64,000 bases of DNA from Flavobacterium restrictum. GTDB lineage: Bacteria > Bacteroidota > Bacteroidia > Flavobacteriales > Flavobacteriaceae. The translations under genes were made by a program, and so were the position numbers. Every line of letters starts with the position of its first letter. Position 1 is the stretch's first letter. The stretch spans positions 62,001 through 126,000 of the forward strand of contig NZ_VJZT01000005.1 in NCBI RefSeq assembly GCF_007097245.1, in the 5' to 3' direction. Under the pieces are notes generated by a model. It was not told the origin of the DNA. It saw only the letters and a program-made list of their open reading frames with translations, and made no database searches. This document shows, piece by piece, positions 41,333-50,023 of the stretch.

Positions 41333-42769
41333 TTATTTAATAATCCAAGTATCCTTACTACCGCCACCTTGTGAGGAATTTACCACTAGTGAACCTTCGG
41401 TCAAGGCAACTCTTGTGAGTCCGCCAGGGACAATTTGAACTCCTTTTGGCCCACATAAGGCATACGGTCTTAAATCTACGTGGCGGAGCTTTAGTTCGCC
41501 ATCAATCAAGCAAGGCACGGTGCTTAATTGTATGATGGGTTGCGCAATAAAATTTCGAGGATTGGCAGCAATGGCAATTTTGGCATTATCCAGTTCTTCT
41601 TGCGTGGCTTTATTGCCCATAATCATTCCGTAGCCACCGCTTTGATTCGTTTCCTTGATGACCATATTTTCCATATCAGAAAAAGCGATTTCTCGTTCTT
41701 CCAAATTTTCCATTTGGTAGGTGGGTACATTTTTAAGAATGGGCTCTTGGTTCAAATAATATTTGATCATATCAGGCACATAGGCATAAACGGCCTTATC
41801 ATCGGCAACACCATTTCCTACGGCATTTACAATGGCAACATTCCCTTGTCTATAAGCGCTAATAAGTCCAGGAATTCCTAATGTGCTGTCGGGTTTAAAC
41901 ACTAATGGATCCAGATATTCATCGTCTAAACGGCGGTAAATAACATCTACTTGGTGCAATCCCGAGGTGGTTTTCATATACACTTTGTTGTTGTTAACGA
42001 CCAAATCACGCCCTTCTACCAGCGGAATTCCCATTTGCCTAGCCAAAAAAGTATGCTCATAATAAGCCGAGTTATAAATCCCTGGTGTGAGCAAAACGAC
42101 ATTTGGATTGGCAACATTCCTTGGCGAAAGCGAAACCAAAATGGAGTGAAAAATCATGGGATAATTCCCCACCATACTCACTTTATTTGAGGTAAGCATG
42201 TCTGGAAAAATACGTTTGGTTATCTCTCTATTTTCTAGCATATAACTCACCCCACTTGGGCATCTTAAATTGTCTTCGAGTACATAAAATTCGCCTTTGG
42301 CGCCCCGAATCAAATCGATTCCTGCAATATGTACGTGGATGTTGTGCGGGACTTTTATGCCTTGAACCTCCTGAATATAATGCGGGCAAGAGGCAATTAA
42401 TGCAGCTGGAATTATGCCATCGTTAATGATATTTTGCTCGTTGTAAATGTCTTCCAAAAATAAATTTAGAGCTTCCAACCGTTGTTTTATGCCGTTTTCT
42501 ACCTCAAGCCAATCTTGTTGTGTAATGATTCTTGGGATAATATCAAAAGGAAAAATGCGTTCAATTCCTTGATTGTCATCACTGTAAACGGTAAATGTGA
42601 TCCCTTGATTCATAAAAAAATCAGAGGCTTGCTTTTGTTTGTCTTGAAGACTTTCCTTGTTTAGGTTTTGTAGCGTATGGAGGACTTGACTGTAAGAATC
42701 ACGCACACCATCGTTAGAAAACATTTCATCCCAACCTTTTGGATTTAGTTTTGGCGTCAAATTTACCAT
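41333..42769 (-). CDS. Circularly permuted type 2 ATP-grasp ligase
   Basis: A 478-residue ligase of the circularly permuted ATP-grasp group, expected to form amide or peptide bonds by acyl-phosphate activation. Family parts visible are DLIRGAKGEFYVLEDNLRCP, SGVSYMLENR, DVIYRRLDDEYLDP, NGVADDKAVYAYVPDMI and VIKETNQSGGYGM. First gene of the three-gene set on the minus strand, with 98 nt to the alpha-E gene. It ligates an unknown substrate. Glutathionylspermidine synthetase-like folds are related but distinct. Confidence 0.92.
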   Translation of the reverse strand: MVNLTPKLNPKGWDEMFSNDGVRDSYSQVLHTLQNLNKESLQDKQKQASDFFMNQGITFTVYSDDNQGIERIFPFDIIPRIITQQDWLEVENGIKQRLEALNLFLEDIYNEQNIINDGIIPAALIASCPHYIQEVQGIKVPHNIHVHIAGIDLIRGAKGEFYVLEDNLRCPSGVSYMLENREITKRIFPDMLTSNKVSMVGNYPMIFHSILVSLSPRNVANPNVVLLTPGIYNSAYYEHTFLARQMGIPLVEGRDLVVNNNKVYMKTTSGLHQVDVIYRRLDDEYLDPLVFKPDSTLGIPGLISAYRQGNVAIVNAVGNGVADDKAVYAYVPDMIKYYLNQEPILKNVPTYQMENLEEREIAFSDMENMVIKETNQSGGYGMIMGNKATQEELDNAKIAIAANPRNFIAQPIIQLSTVPCLIDGELKLRHVDLRPYALCGPKGVQIVPGGLTRVALTEGSLVVNSSQGGGSKDTWIIK

Positions 42770-43131
42770 GCGTTTATTGTTAAAAAGTTAATTATTATTA
42801 TTCTTTGGCGTAAAAAAGCACTATTATTAGCTAAAATATCAAATTATTTTGAATGTATTTTCTGTTTTGCTGACTATTTAATAATTTATGTAGGATTCTT
42901 TTTTTGGCAATTGTTTTTTTGACAATTCTCATTTTTCTGCCTGCCGTTTTTTTCGATTTCGTATTGTATTAAACACAATTTCAGTGATTAGTAAGGTATC
43001 AACAAATGATAGTCACTTTTAAAGACAAAATTTTAAGTATTTTTCTTATTTTTTATTTATTTTCTAAAATCGAAGGTCACAAATGGGATTGTTTGCGCTA
43101 AAATTACATCGTATTTCTTACTTTTGACACT
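42770..43131. other. AT-rich intergenic region between divergent transcription units
   Basis: About 360 bp with no credible ORF. It is very AT-rich and should hold the promoters of the minus-strand ATP-grasp operon and of the plus-strand acyltransferase gene. The only clear signal I see is the -7 box at 43119-43126. I find no stable hairpin or repeat. Confidence 0.5.
43119..43126 (+). promoter_or_regulatory. -7 promoter element of the acyltransferase gene
   Basis: TACTTTTG followed by ACAC matches TAnnTTTG. Transcription should start about 5-9 nt later, at or just after the ATG at 43132. This favours the second in-frame ATG (43147) or a leaderless message. Confidence 0.55.
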
Positions 43132-43146
43132 ATGAGAGGGATTAAA

Positions 43147-43878
43147 ATGTTTTTTTGGATACTTTGGCGGATTTGGTTTTATGTTATGATTACCATTCCT
43201 ATTCTTATTATGTTTCCTTTTTTGGTAGCTTCTATTGTTTCCGAAAAAGGGTACCCTTATTTTTTTAAAATGGCTAGAATTTGGGCAAAATGCATCCTTT
43301 TTGGAATGGGTTTTTATTATAAAATAGACAAGCAATACGAACTGGAACCCAACAAAAGTTATATGCTAGTTGCCAATCATACTTCAATGATTGACATTAT
43401 GTTGATGCTTGCAGTAGTACAAAAACCATTTGTATTTGTGGGCAAAAAAGAATTATCGAAGATTCCTTTGTTTGGTTTTTTCTACAAAAGAACCTGTATT
43501 CTTGTCGACCGCAATTGTCCCAAAAGCAAAATGGATGTTTTCAATAGCGCACAACGCCGCATTAAGCAAGGATTGAGCATTTGTATTTTTCCCGAAGGCG
43601 GTGTTCCTAATGACGAATCAATTCTTTTGGATAGTTTCAAAGACGGTGCCTTTCGATTGGCGATTGAACATCAAATCCCCATTTTGCCCATTACTTTTGC
43701 CGATAATAAAAAACATTTTTCCTATACCTTTTTTAGTGGAAGTCCTGGATTATTACGCGCAAAAATCCATCCGTTAATCGAAACGAAAGGCAAAATTGCC
43801 ACCGATCGCAAATCAGTTCGAGAACAAGTTTGGCACATTATTTACGACCAACTTCTTGCATTTCAAAAAATAAACTAA
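43147..43878 (+). CDS. Lysophospholipid acyltransferase (PlsC family)
   Basis: About 243 residues. The N-terminal hydrophobic stretch (FFWILWRIWFYVMITIPI) anchors it in the inner membrane. The HX4D motif NHTSMIDIM (residues ~78-86) and the FPEGG motif (~153) define 1-acylglycerol-3-phosphate acyltransferases, which make phosphatidic acid. I take the ATG at 43147 because the promoter box ends only 5 nt before the first ATG (43132). The latter would add MRGIK. Single gene. Confidence 0.88.
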   Translation: MFFWILWRIWFYVMITIPILIMFPFLVASIVSEKGYPYFFKMARIWAKCILFGMGFYYKIDKQYELEPNKSYMLVANHTSMIDIMLMLAVVQKPFVFVGKKELSKIPLFGFFYKRTCILVDRNCPKSKMDVFNSAQRRIKQGLSICIFPEGGVPNDESILLDSFKDGAFRLAIEHQIPILPITFADNKKHFSYTFFSGSPGLLRAKIHPLIETKGKIATDRKSVREQVWHIIYDQLLAFQKIN

Positions 43879-43944
43879 AAGCGAACGCCCTGTAAATCCT
43901 TACTTACCAGCTAATTTTGTGTAATTTTTAGTTACTTTTATAAA

Positions 43945-44415
43945 ATGGAAACAGCCCACATCAAAACGCCTTTAGGAATCGCCAAAATTAGCGGTGATGA
44001 AAACGGAATTGCCGTAATTTCTATTATGGAACAAGGCGAGGTTTCTGGCATAATTCTCTTTCATTTGCAAGAAGCCGCCACACAACTCACGGATTATTTT
44101 GATGGAAAAAGAACCAACTTTACCTTCCAATTAAATCCATCCGGCACTAATTTTCAGCAAAAAGTCTGGAAAGGATTACTCGAAATTCCTTTTGGTAAAA
44201 CGATGTCGTATCTTGAATTATCCAAGAAATTAGGCGATGTCAAAGCCATTCGTGCTGTGGCCGCTGCCAATGGCAAAAACCCGCTTTGGATTGTCGTTCC
44301 CTGCCACAGAGTCATAGGAACTGATGGGTCGCTTACCGGATATGCAGGCGGTTTGTGGCGCAAAAAATGGTTACTCGAACACGAAAACCCAACCCATCAG
44401 CAGCGTTTATTTTGA
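43945..44415 (+). CDS. ogt: Methylated-DNA-protein cysteine methyltransferase
   Basis: 156 residues, normal for stand-alone Ogt. It repairs O6-alkylguanine by moving the alkyl group to its own cysteine. The acceptor is in IVVPCHRVIG (residues ~111-120). The DNA-binding helix region FGKTMSYLELSKKLGDVKAIR and AVAAANGKNP are present. It acts alone in the cytosol. Confidence 0.95.
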   Translation: METAHIKTPLGIAKISGDENGIAVISIMEQGEVSGIILFHLQEAATQLTDYFDGKRTNFTFQLNPSGTNFQQKVWKGLLEIPFGKTMSYLELSKKLGDVKAIRAVAAANGKNPLWIVVPCHRVIGTDGSLTGYAGGLWRKKWLLEHENPTHQQRLF

Positions 44416-44511
44416 AAAAAATGCTATAAATACAAGAATTTTCTATCGTTTTATTACTCGCTCTTCTATTTTTCTTTAAATTCGTGAATTCATGGCTCAA
44501 AAAATTAGATT

Positions 44512-45225
44512 ATGATAGAAAAAATTAACCTTAACAACATCTTATTTCTCGACATCGAAACCGTTCCAGAAGTAGCTGATTTCAATTCCTTGGATGACGA
44601 AATGAAAGGACTATGGGAACACAAAACCCAGTACCAACGCAAAGAGGATTTTACGCCCGAGGAATTTTATGACCGAGCTGGAATTTGGGCAGAGTTTGGC
44701 AAAATTGTGTGTATTTCAGTAGGTTTTTTTGTCATCAAAGGGGATATTCGGAATTTTAGAGTAACTTCTTTTTTTGGCGAAGAAAAGAAAATTTTGCACG
44801 ATTTTATCAACCTTCTGAACAATCATTTCAACCAACCGCAACACGTTTTGTGCGGGCATAACGCCAAGGAATTTGACATTCCGTTTATCGCTCGCCGAAT
44901 GATTATTAACAACATTGCCATTCCCAGCAAGCTCAATTTATTTGGCAAAAAACCTTGGGAAATTCCACATTTAGATACGCTAGAATTATGGAAATTTGGC
45001 GATTACAAGCATTTTACTTCCTTGAAATTAATGTGCAAAGTCCTTGGAATTCCTTCCCCAAAAGGCGATATTGATGGCAGTCAAGTAGGTCATGTTTTTT
45101 ATGTGGAAAAAGATATTGACAGAATTGTAACCTATTGTGAAAAAGACACTATCGCCGTAGCTCAAATTTTTCTTCGTCTCCGAAGAGAGGATTTGTTGAT
45201 CGAAGAAGAGATTATTCATGTTTAA
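44512..45225 (+). CDS. 3'-5' exonuclease, DEDDy type (PolB-exonuclease-like)
   Basis: 237 residues of the predicted 3'-5' exonuclease family related to the proofreading domain of family B polymerases. Acidic metal ligands are visible: FLDIETVPEV (residues ~13-22), CGHNAKEFDIPFI (~119-131) and CEKDTIAVAQ (~210). ATG 44512 gives a natural start. It follows ogt on the same strand, which may hint at DNA repair, but no operon evidence links them strongly (97-nt gap). Confidence 0.87.
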   Translation: MIEKINLNNILFLDIETVPEVADFNSLDDEMKGLWEHKTQYQRKEDFTPEEFYDRAGIWAEFGKIVCISVGFFVIKGDIRNFRVTSFFGEEKKILHDFINLLNNHFNQPQHVLCGHNAKEFDIPFIARRMIINNIAIPSKLNLFGKKPWEIPHLDTLELWKFGDYKHFTSLKLMCKVLGIPSPKGDIDGSQVGHVFYVEKDIDRIVTYCEKDTIAVAQIFLRLRREDLLIEEEIIHV

Positions 45226-45228
45226 AAA

Positions 45229-45390
45229 CAATGGCAATATCAATGTGAATATCAACCTCTCTTACAATTTGAAAAATACTTCATGCTAATGTCTTTAGAA
45301 AATAAGAAGCATTTTTTGATATTTGAAAATTCTTTTATTGCAATTCAAATTGCCATTGCCATTATCATTGCAATTGATATTGACATTGAT
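45229..45390. repeat. Hexamer-periodic ATTGNN array with inverted partner
   Basis: From 45337 to 45390 the sequence reads nine consecutive 6-mers: ATTGCA, ATTCAA, ATTGCC, ATTGCC, ATTATC, ATTGCA, ATTGAT, ATTGAC, ATTGAT. At 45229-45256 the minus strand reads ATTCAC, ATTGAT, ATTGCC, ATTGTT in the same way. The two blocks are therefore inverted and can pair across about 80 nt (for example 45238-45256 with 45372-45390). It fills the 192-bp gap between the exonuclease and the transporter gene. Confidence 0.6.
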
Positions 45391-45417
45391 TTATTACATT
45401 TACAAAAATTATAAATT

Positions 45418-46857
45418 ATGGTATTAAGTAGATTTTGGCTGGTAATTTTCATTTCTTCCATACTTTTTGTGGTAATAAGTTTGTTTTCTGGTCACAGTTA
45501 CACAATAGACAGTGTTTTGAACGGAAAAAAAGATGATCCTATTTTAATTTCTGAAAAATATATCAATCAGATTCCTGTTTTTATAAAAGACAGTATTAAT
45601 AAATCGGAAGAAAAAACCTTTATTATCAATAGAGATACTTTAAATGCTGACACGACTTATGTGTATAAAAACAAAACCGTTAAAATTTTCAGTGGTGTCC
45701 AGAAATCCGATGGTTTGTTGCCTACTTGCAAAAGCACATTGCTGGATTTGATTTTGCCACTTATGGCCTATTTGGCTTTCTTTTGTGGCTTGATGGAGCT
45801 TTTAATCATATCTGGAGCGTCTGAAAAATTAGCAAAAGCATTGAGTCCCGTATTTGTAAAAGTGTTTCCAAGTATTCCCAAAAATCACCCGTCGATTTCC
45901 TATATGACCTTGAATTTTGCCGCCAATTTTTTGGGATTGGATTCGGCCGCAACCCCTTTTGGACTGAAAGCGATGGAAAGTTTGCAAGAAATAAACCCCG
46001 ACAAAGACAAGGCTAGCGATGCCCAAATTATGTTTATGTGCTTGCATGCTTCGGGACTTACTTTGATTGCCACTTCTATCATTGGGTATCGGGCTGCCGC
46101 CAATGCCAGCAACCCTGCCGATGTGATGTTACCGTGTATTATTACCTCTTTTATTGGCTCAATTGCGGCTTTTTTAATTGTTGGAATACGACAAAAAATC
46201 AATTTCAAAAGCGCGTCCTTGGTTATAACCTTGATGGTGTTAATTGCAGCTATTGTAGGTTTGTTGCTGTATGTAAACCATTTGGATTTAATAGGCAAAA
46301 ACTATTTTACGGCGAATCTTTCGGCGTTAATATTGGTTGGAATTATAGCTTTTACTTTGATTTTTGCTTTCATTAAAGAGAAGCAATTTACAGCCGCAAA
46401 TACTACTGTTTACGAAGCCTTTGTGGCTGGTGCCAATAATGGTGTTAAAACAGGCGTTACCATTTTTCCTTATGTTTTGGGGATGCTAGTGGCTATTTCC
46501 TTATTTAGAAACTCTGGTTTATTTGAAATTATTAGCAACTGGATTGCATTTGGTTTTTCTAATTTAGGAGTTAGTAAAGATATTACCGATGCTTTGCCAG
46601 TAGCCTTGCTTCGTCCATTTAGTTCTGCAGGTTCTCGCGGATTTTTGATCGATTCGATGAACACTTTTGGTGCCGATTCGATGACAGGAAGACTAAGTAG
46701 TATTTTTCAATGCAGCGCCGAAAGTACTTTTTACGTGATTGCAGTTTACTTTGGTTCGGTTAATATAAAAAACACCCGTTATGCATTACAAACAATGCTT
46801 ATAGTTGATTTAATTTGTGTCATTACGGCAATTTTTGTGGCGAGCTGGTTTTTTTAA
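45418..46857 (+). CDS. Nucleoside-recognition (Gate) domain membrane protein, SpmA-SpmB fusion type
   Basis: 479 residues with about ten helices and two Gate domains in tandem (residues ~100-270 and ~290-479). The first shows LILPLMAYLAFFCGLMELL and LGLDSAATPFGLKAM, the second LGMLVAISLFRNSGLFE and RPFSSAGSRGFLIDSM. Separate SpmA and SpmB proteins of spore formers are joined here. The transported or sensed molecule is unknown. After an N-terminal helix there is a ~70-residue probably periplasmic loop. Confidence 0.87.
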   Translation: MVLSRFWLVIFISSILFVVISLFSGHSYTIDSVLNGKKDDPILISEKYINQIPVFIKDSINKSEEKTFIINRDTLNADTTYVYKNKTVKIFSGVQKSDGLLPTCKSTLLDLILPLMAYLAFFCGLMELLIISGASEKLAKALSPVFVKVFPSIPKNHPSISYMTLNFAANFLGLDSAATPFGLKAMESLQEINPDKDKASDAQIMFMCLHASGLTLIATSIIGYRAAANASNPADVMLPCIITSFIGSIAAFLIVGIRQKINFKSASLVITLMVLIAAIVGLLLYVNHLDLIGKNYFTANLSALILVGIIAFTLIFAFIKEKQFTAANTTVYEAFVAGANNGVKTGVTIFPYVLGMLVAISLFRNSGLFEIISNWIAFGFSNLGVSKDITDALPVALLRPFSSAGSRGFLIDSMNTFGADSMTGRLSSIFQCSAESTFYVIAVYFGSVNIKNTRYALQTMLIVDLICVITAIFVASWFF

Positions 46858-46898
46858 TTTATAACAATTCTAAACCATAAGTTGATATAAATCAGTTC

Positions 46899-46906
46899 TA
46901 ATTTTG
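46899..46906 (+). promoter_or_regulatory. -7 promoter element of the fumarase gene
   Basis: TAATTTTG matches TAnnTTTG, 38 nt before the ATG at 46945. Confidence 0.45.
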
Positions 46907-46944
46907 GCAACAATTCTTATATTTACATTTCAAAAAATCATATT

Positions 46945-48546
46945 ATGGACTTTATATACCAGGATCCGTATCCTATTTTAAAAGACGATACCCAATACCG
47001 AAAAATCACCTCCGATTTTGTAAAACTAGAAAAACTAGGCGAAAGAGAAATCTTGACTGTTGAACCAAAAGGTTTGGAATTATTAGCTCAAGAAGCCCTT
47101 AAAGACGTTTCTTTTATGCTGCGAACTGCACATTTAGAAAAACTAAAAGCCATTCTTGACGATCCCGAAGCAACAGATAACGACCGTTTTGTGGCCTATA
47201 ATTTATTGCAAAATGCCGCTGTGGCTATCGATGGCGAATTGCCTTCGTGTCAGGACACGGGAACAGCAATCGTAATGGCCAAAAAAGGCGAAAACGTTTA
47301 CACAGGAGTTGACGATGCCGAGTGGCTTTCGAGAGGAATTTTTAATACCTATCAGGAAAGAAACCTTCGGTATTCGCAAATTGTACCCATCTCGATGTTT
47401 GAGGAAAAAAATTCGGGTTCCAATCTTCCTGCACAAATTGATATTTATGCCAAAAAAGGTGCTTCGTATGAGTTCTTGTTTTTAGCAAAAGGCGGCGGAT
47501 CGGCTAATAAAACCTATTTGTATCAACAAACAAAATCGTTGTTGAATGATAAATCCATGGATGCATTCATTCGTGCCAAAATAATGGATTTGGGAACTTC
47601 GGCTTGTCCGCCCTATCATTTGGCTTTGGTAATTGGAGGAACATCTGCGGAAGCGAACTTATCAGCTGTCAAAAAAGCATCAGCAGGTTATTTTGACCAT
47701 TTGCCAACTTCTGGAAATATGGCTGGCCAAGCTTTTAGAGATATAGAATGGGAAAAAAGAGTACAGTTAATTTGCCAAGAAAGTCATATTGGAGCACAAT
47801 TTGGTGGTAAATATTTCACACACGATGTTCGTGTGATTCGGTTGCCACGCCACGCAGCTTCCTGCCCTGTTGGATTGGGCGTTTCCTGCTCTGCCGATAG
47901 AAATATAAAAGGAAAAATTACCAAAGACGGTATTTTTGTAGAACAATTGGAAGTCAATCCAAAACGCTTGTTGCCAGAAACGGCACCCCATTTAGAACCC
48001 GCTGTCGAAATTGATTTGAACCAACCCATGACAGCTATTCTTGCTGAATTGTCTAAATACCCAATTAAAACTAGATTAAAATTAAATGGAACCTTGATTG
48101 TTGCACGTGATAGTGCGCATGCCAAAATCAAAGAAATGTTGGATGCTGGTCAACCAATGCCCGATTATTTTAAAAATCATCCAATTTATTACGCAGGCCC
48201 AGCCAAAACACCAGAGGGAATGGCTTCCGGAAGTTTCGGGCCAACAACAGCTGGTAGAATGGACGTTTATGTAGAAGAATTCCAAAAAAATGGCGGTAGT
48301 ATGGTCATGCTAGCTAAAGGAAATAGAACCAAAGATGTGATGAATGCTTGCAAAACCTATGGCGGATTCTATTTGGGTTCCATAGGAGGTCCAGCGGCAA
48401 TTTTGGCCAAAGAGAATATTCTTTCGGTTGAAATAGTCGATTTTGAAGAATTAGGTATGGAAGCCGTTCGCAAAATCACAATTAAAGATTTTCCCGCTTT
48501 TATTATTACAGATGATAAAGGAAATGATTTTTTTGAAAATTTGTAA
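46945..48546 (+). CDS. fumA: Fumarate hydratase, class I (iron-sulfur)
   Basis: 533 residues, interconverting fumarate and malate in the TCA cycle. It has the N-terminal alpha and C-terminal beta domains in one chain, as in FumA/FumB. The three cysteines likely to bind the 4Fe-4S cluster are in PSCQDTGTA (~93), [10 protein letters not shown] (~219) and VSCSADRN (~313). [15 protein letters not shown] marks the beta domain. Oxygen-sensitive by family. Single gene followed by a bidirectional terminator. Confidence 0.95.
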   Translation: MDFIYQDPYPILKDDTQYRKITSDFVKLEKLGEREILTVEPKGLELLAQEALKDVSFMLRTAHLEKLKAILDDPEATDNDRFVAYNLLQNAAVAIDGELPSCQDTGTAIVMAKKGENVYTGVDDAEWLSRGIFNTYQERNLRYSQIVPISMFEEKNSGSNLPAQIDIYAKKGASYEFLFLAKGGGSANKTYLYQQTKSLLNDKSMDAFIRAKIMDLGTSACPPYHLALVIGGTSAEANLSAVKKASAGYFDHLPTSGNMAGQAFRDIEWEKRVQLICQESHIGAQFGGKYFTHDVRVIRLPRHAASCPVGLGVSCSADRNIKGKITKDGIFVEQLEVNPKRLLPETAPHLEPAVEIDLNQPMTAILAELSKYPIKTRLKLNGTLIVARDSAHAKIKEMLDAGQPMPDYFKNHPIYYAGPAKTPEGMASGSFGPTTAGRMDVYVEEFQKNGGSMVMLAKGNRTKDVMNACKTYGGFYLGSIGGPAAILAKENILSVEIVDFEELGMEAVRKITIKDFPAFIITDDKGNDFFENL

Positions 48547-48568
48547 CGATTCTTTTTAGTTTAAAAAA

Positions 48569-48600
48569 AAACCTGACTAAAGTATAGTTAGGTTTTTTTT
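48569..48600. terminator. Bidirectional terminator between fumarase and gpsA
   Basis: AAACCTGACTA (48569-48579) and TAGTTAGGTTT (48585-48595) form a stem with an A-run on the left and a T-run on the right, so it serves both convergent genes. Confidence 0.85.
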
Positions 48601-48613
48601 ATTTAAAAAAGTA

Positions 48614-49609
48614 TTAATCCAATTCGTCTGTTAATTTTTTGAAAATGGTTTTTGCATTTTTTCCTTCGTATAAAATAGCATAAACAGCATCAATAATTGG
48701 GGTGCTTGCGCCATAACCTTGGTTGAGTTTGTAGGCACTTTTGGCAGCATAATACCCTTCGGCGACCATGCTCATCTCCATCATTGCTGATTTAACAGTG
48801 TAGCCTTTGCCAATCATATTACCAAACATTCGGTTTCTAGAGAAAATAGAATATCCAGTAACCAATAAATCGCCCAAGTAAGCGGAATCGTTGATGTTGC
48901 GTTTCATTTTATGAACTTTCTTGATGAATTTTTTCATTTCCCGAATTCCATTACTCATCAACACCGATTGAAAATTATCGCCATACCCCAATCCGTGGGC
49001 AATTCCTGCCGCTATGGCGTATATGTTTTTGAGCATTGCGGCATATTCAGTACCAATGATATCATCCGAAATTTTGGCTTTGATATAATTACTTGACAAA
49101 TGTTTAGCCACCATACTCGCTTTTTTAGGATCACCACAGGCAATTGTCAGGTACGAAAGTCGTTCTAATGCGACTTCTTCGGCATGACAAGGTCCAGTAA
49201 TTACGCCAATATTGTAGTAGGGAATTTCATATTTGTAATGAAAATGCTCCCCAACGATTAAACTTGTTTCGGGAACAATTCCTTTTATGGCCGAAAAGAT
49301 GATTTTATCTTTTAAGGAAACCGTTAATTTTTCGAGTTCAGCATCCAAAAAAGCGGACGGAATGGCAAAAATTATATAATCAGCGTAAGCAACCGCTTCA
49401 TTGATATCAGTAGTGAGCTGGAGTTTCTTGATGTCAAACTCTACAGAACTTAAATAATTAGGATTGTGTTTGTACGTTTTAATGTGTTCTATGGCAGCTT
49501 CATTTCGCATATACCATGAAATCTCGGGAAGATTTACACATAACATTTTTGCGATAGCAGTTGCCCAACTACCCCCACCAATTACTGCAAATTTTAGATT
49601 TTCGGCCAT
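48614..49609 (-). CDS. gpsA: Glycerol-3-phosphate dehydrogenase, NAD(P)H-dependent
   Basis: 331 residues, reducing dihydroxyacetone phosphate to sn-glycerol 3-phosphate for phospholipid synthesis. The dinucleotide-binding loop is FAVIGGGSWATAIAKML at the N-terminus, with the conserved GTEYAAMLKNIYAIAAGIA containing the catalytic lysine near residue 195. I start at ATG 49609 (MAENLKFAV); an upstream in-frame ATG at 49630 adds MIKFNKK and is less typical. Confidence 0.95.
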   Translation of the reverse strand: MAENLKFAVIGGGSWATAIAKMLCVNLPEISWYMRNEAAIEHIKTYKHNPNYLSSVEFDIKKLQLTTDINEAVAYADYIIFAIPSAFLDAELEKLTVSLKDKIIFSAIKGIVPETSLIVGEHFHYKYEIPYYNIGVITGPCHAEEVALERLSYLTIACGDPKKASMVAKHLSSNYIKAKISDDIIGTEYAAMLKNIYAIAAGIAHGLGYGDNFQSVLMSNGIREMKKFIKKVHKMKRNINDSAYLGDLLVTGYSIFSRNRMFGNMIGKGYTVKSAMMEMSMVAEGYYAAKSAYKLNQGYGASTPIIDAVYAILYEGKNAKTIFKKLTDELD

Positions 49610-49847
49610 TTTTTTATTAAATTTAATCAAAAGTACTTAAAAATGCACCTATTATACAAATAAAAAAGACACAAGATGGTTGTAGATGCTCGTTTTGAAT
49701 GGAATTGAAAATTAATAAATAAAATAAATAAATAAAAATGCTTTTAGAACACAATATAAAAAATAAAAATACGTTGTAACTAATTATAAATTAAGTTTTT
49801 AAAATAATAATGAAGGTTGAATTAGTTAGTTTTGTTTTAGTAATTTG

Positions 49848-49886
49848 AAAAGGCGTCCCGAAACTTGAATAGGAACGCCTTTTTTG
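49848..49886 (+). terminator. Orphan intrinsic terminator
   Basis: AAAAGGCGT (49848-49856) pairs with ACGCCTTTT (from 49875) and is followed by T. Polarity is plus-strand, but no plus-strand gene lies upstream (gpsA reads the other way), so it may end a small RNA or be a remnant. Confidence 0.65.
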
Positions 49887-49972
49887 TTTCATGCGTTTTA
49901 AAATCAAAAAACAAATTTATTAACAACTCAAGATCTTGAATCCTTTTTGTCATGCTTTTGGCGGCAACAACG

Positions 49973-50003
49973 TTGCTACTTCCAAAGAATTTAACTACTT
50001 TTG
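49973..50003 (+). promoter_or_regulatory. bioB promoter
   Basis: TTG (49973-49975), a 20-nt spacer and TACTTTTG (49996-50003) match the Bacteroidetes promoter. A start of transcription near 50010 lies downstream of the first possible ATG (49952), which supports translation from 50024. Confidence 0.6.
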
Positions 50004-50023
50004 AGGCATTAAAAATCGCATCG

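Larger units (their letters stand above)
49631..50023. other. Intergenic region between gpsA and bioB with an orphan hairpin
   Basis: About 400 bp with no credible ORF. It contains a strong hairpin at 49848-49886, described separately, and the bioB promoter at 49973-50003. Between 49680 and 49840 the sequence is about 85% A/T, with a possible -7 box TAGTTTTG at 49827-49834. Confidence 0.5.

Noticed and set aside
49952..50023. Longer biotin synthase starting at the first ATG
   Set aside because: A good promoter lies inside this stretch, so it would not be transcribed from that promoter; the family N-terminus matches the ATG at 50024.
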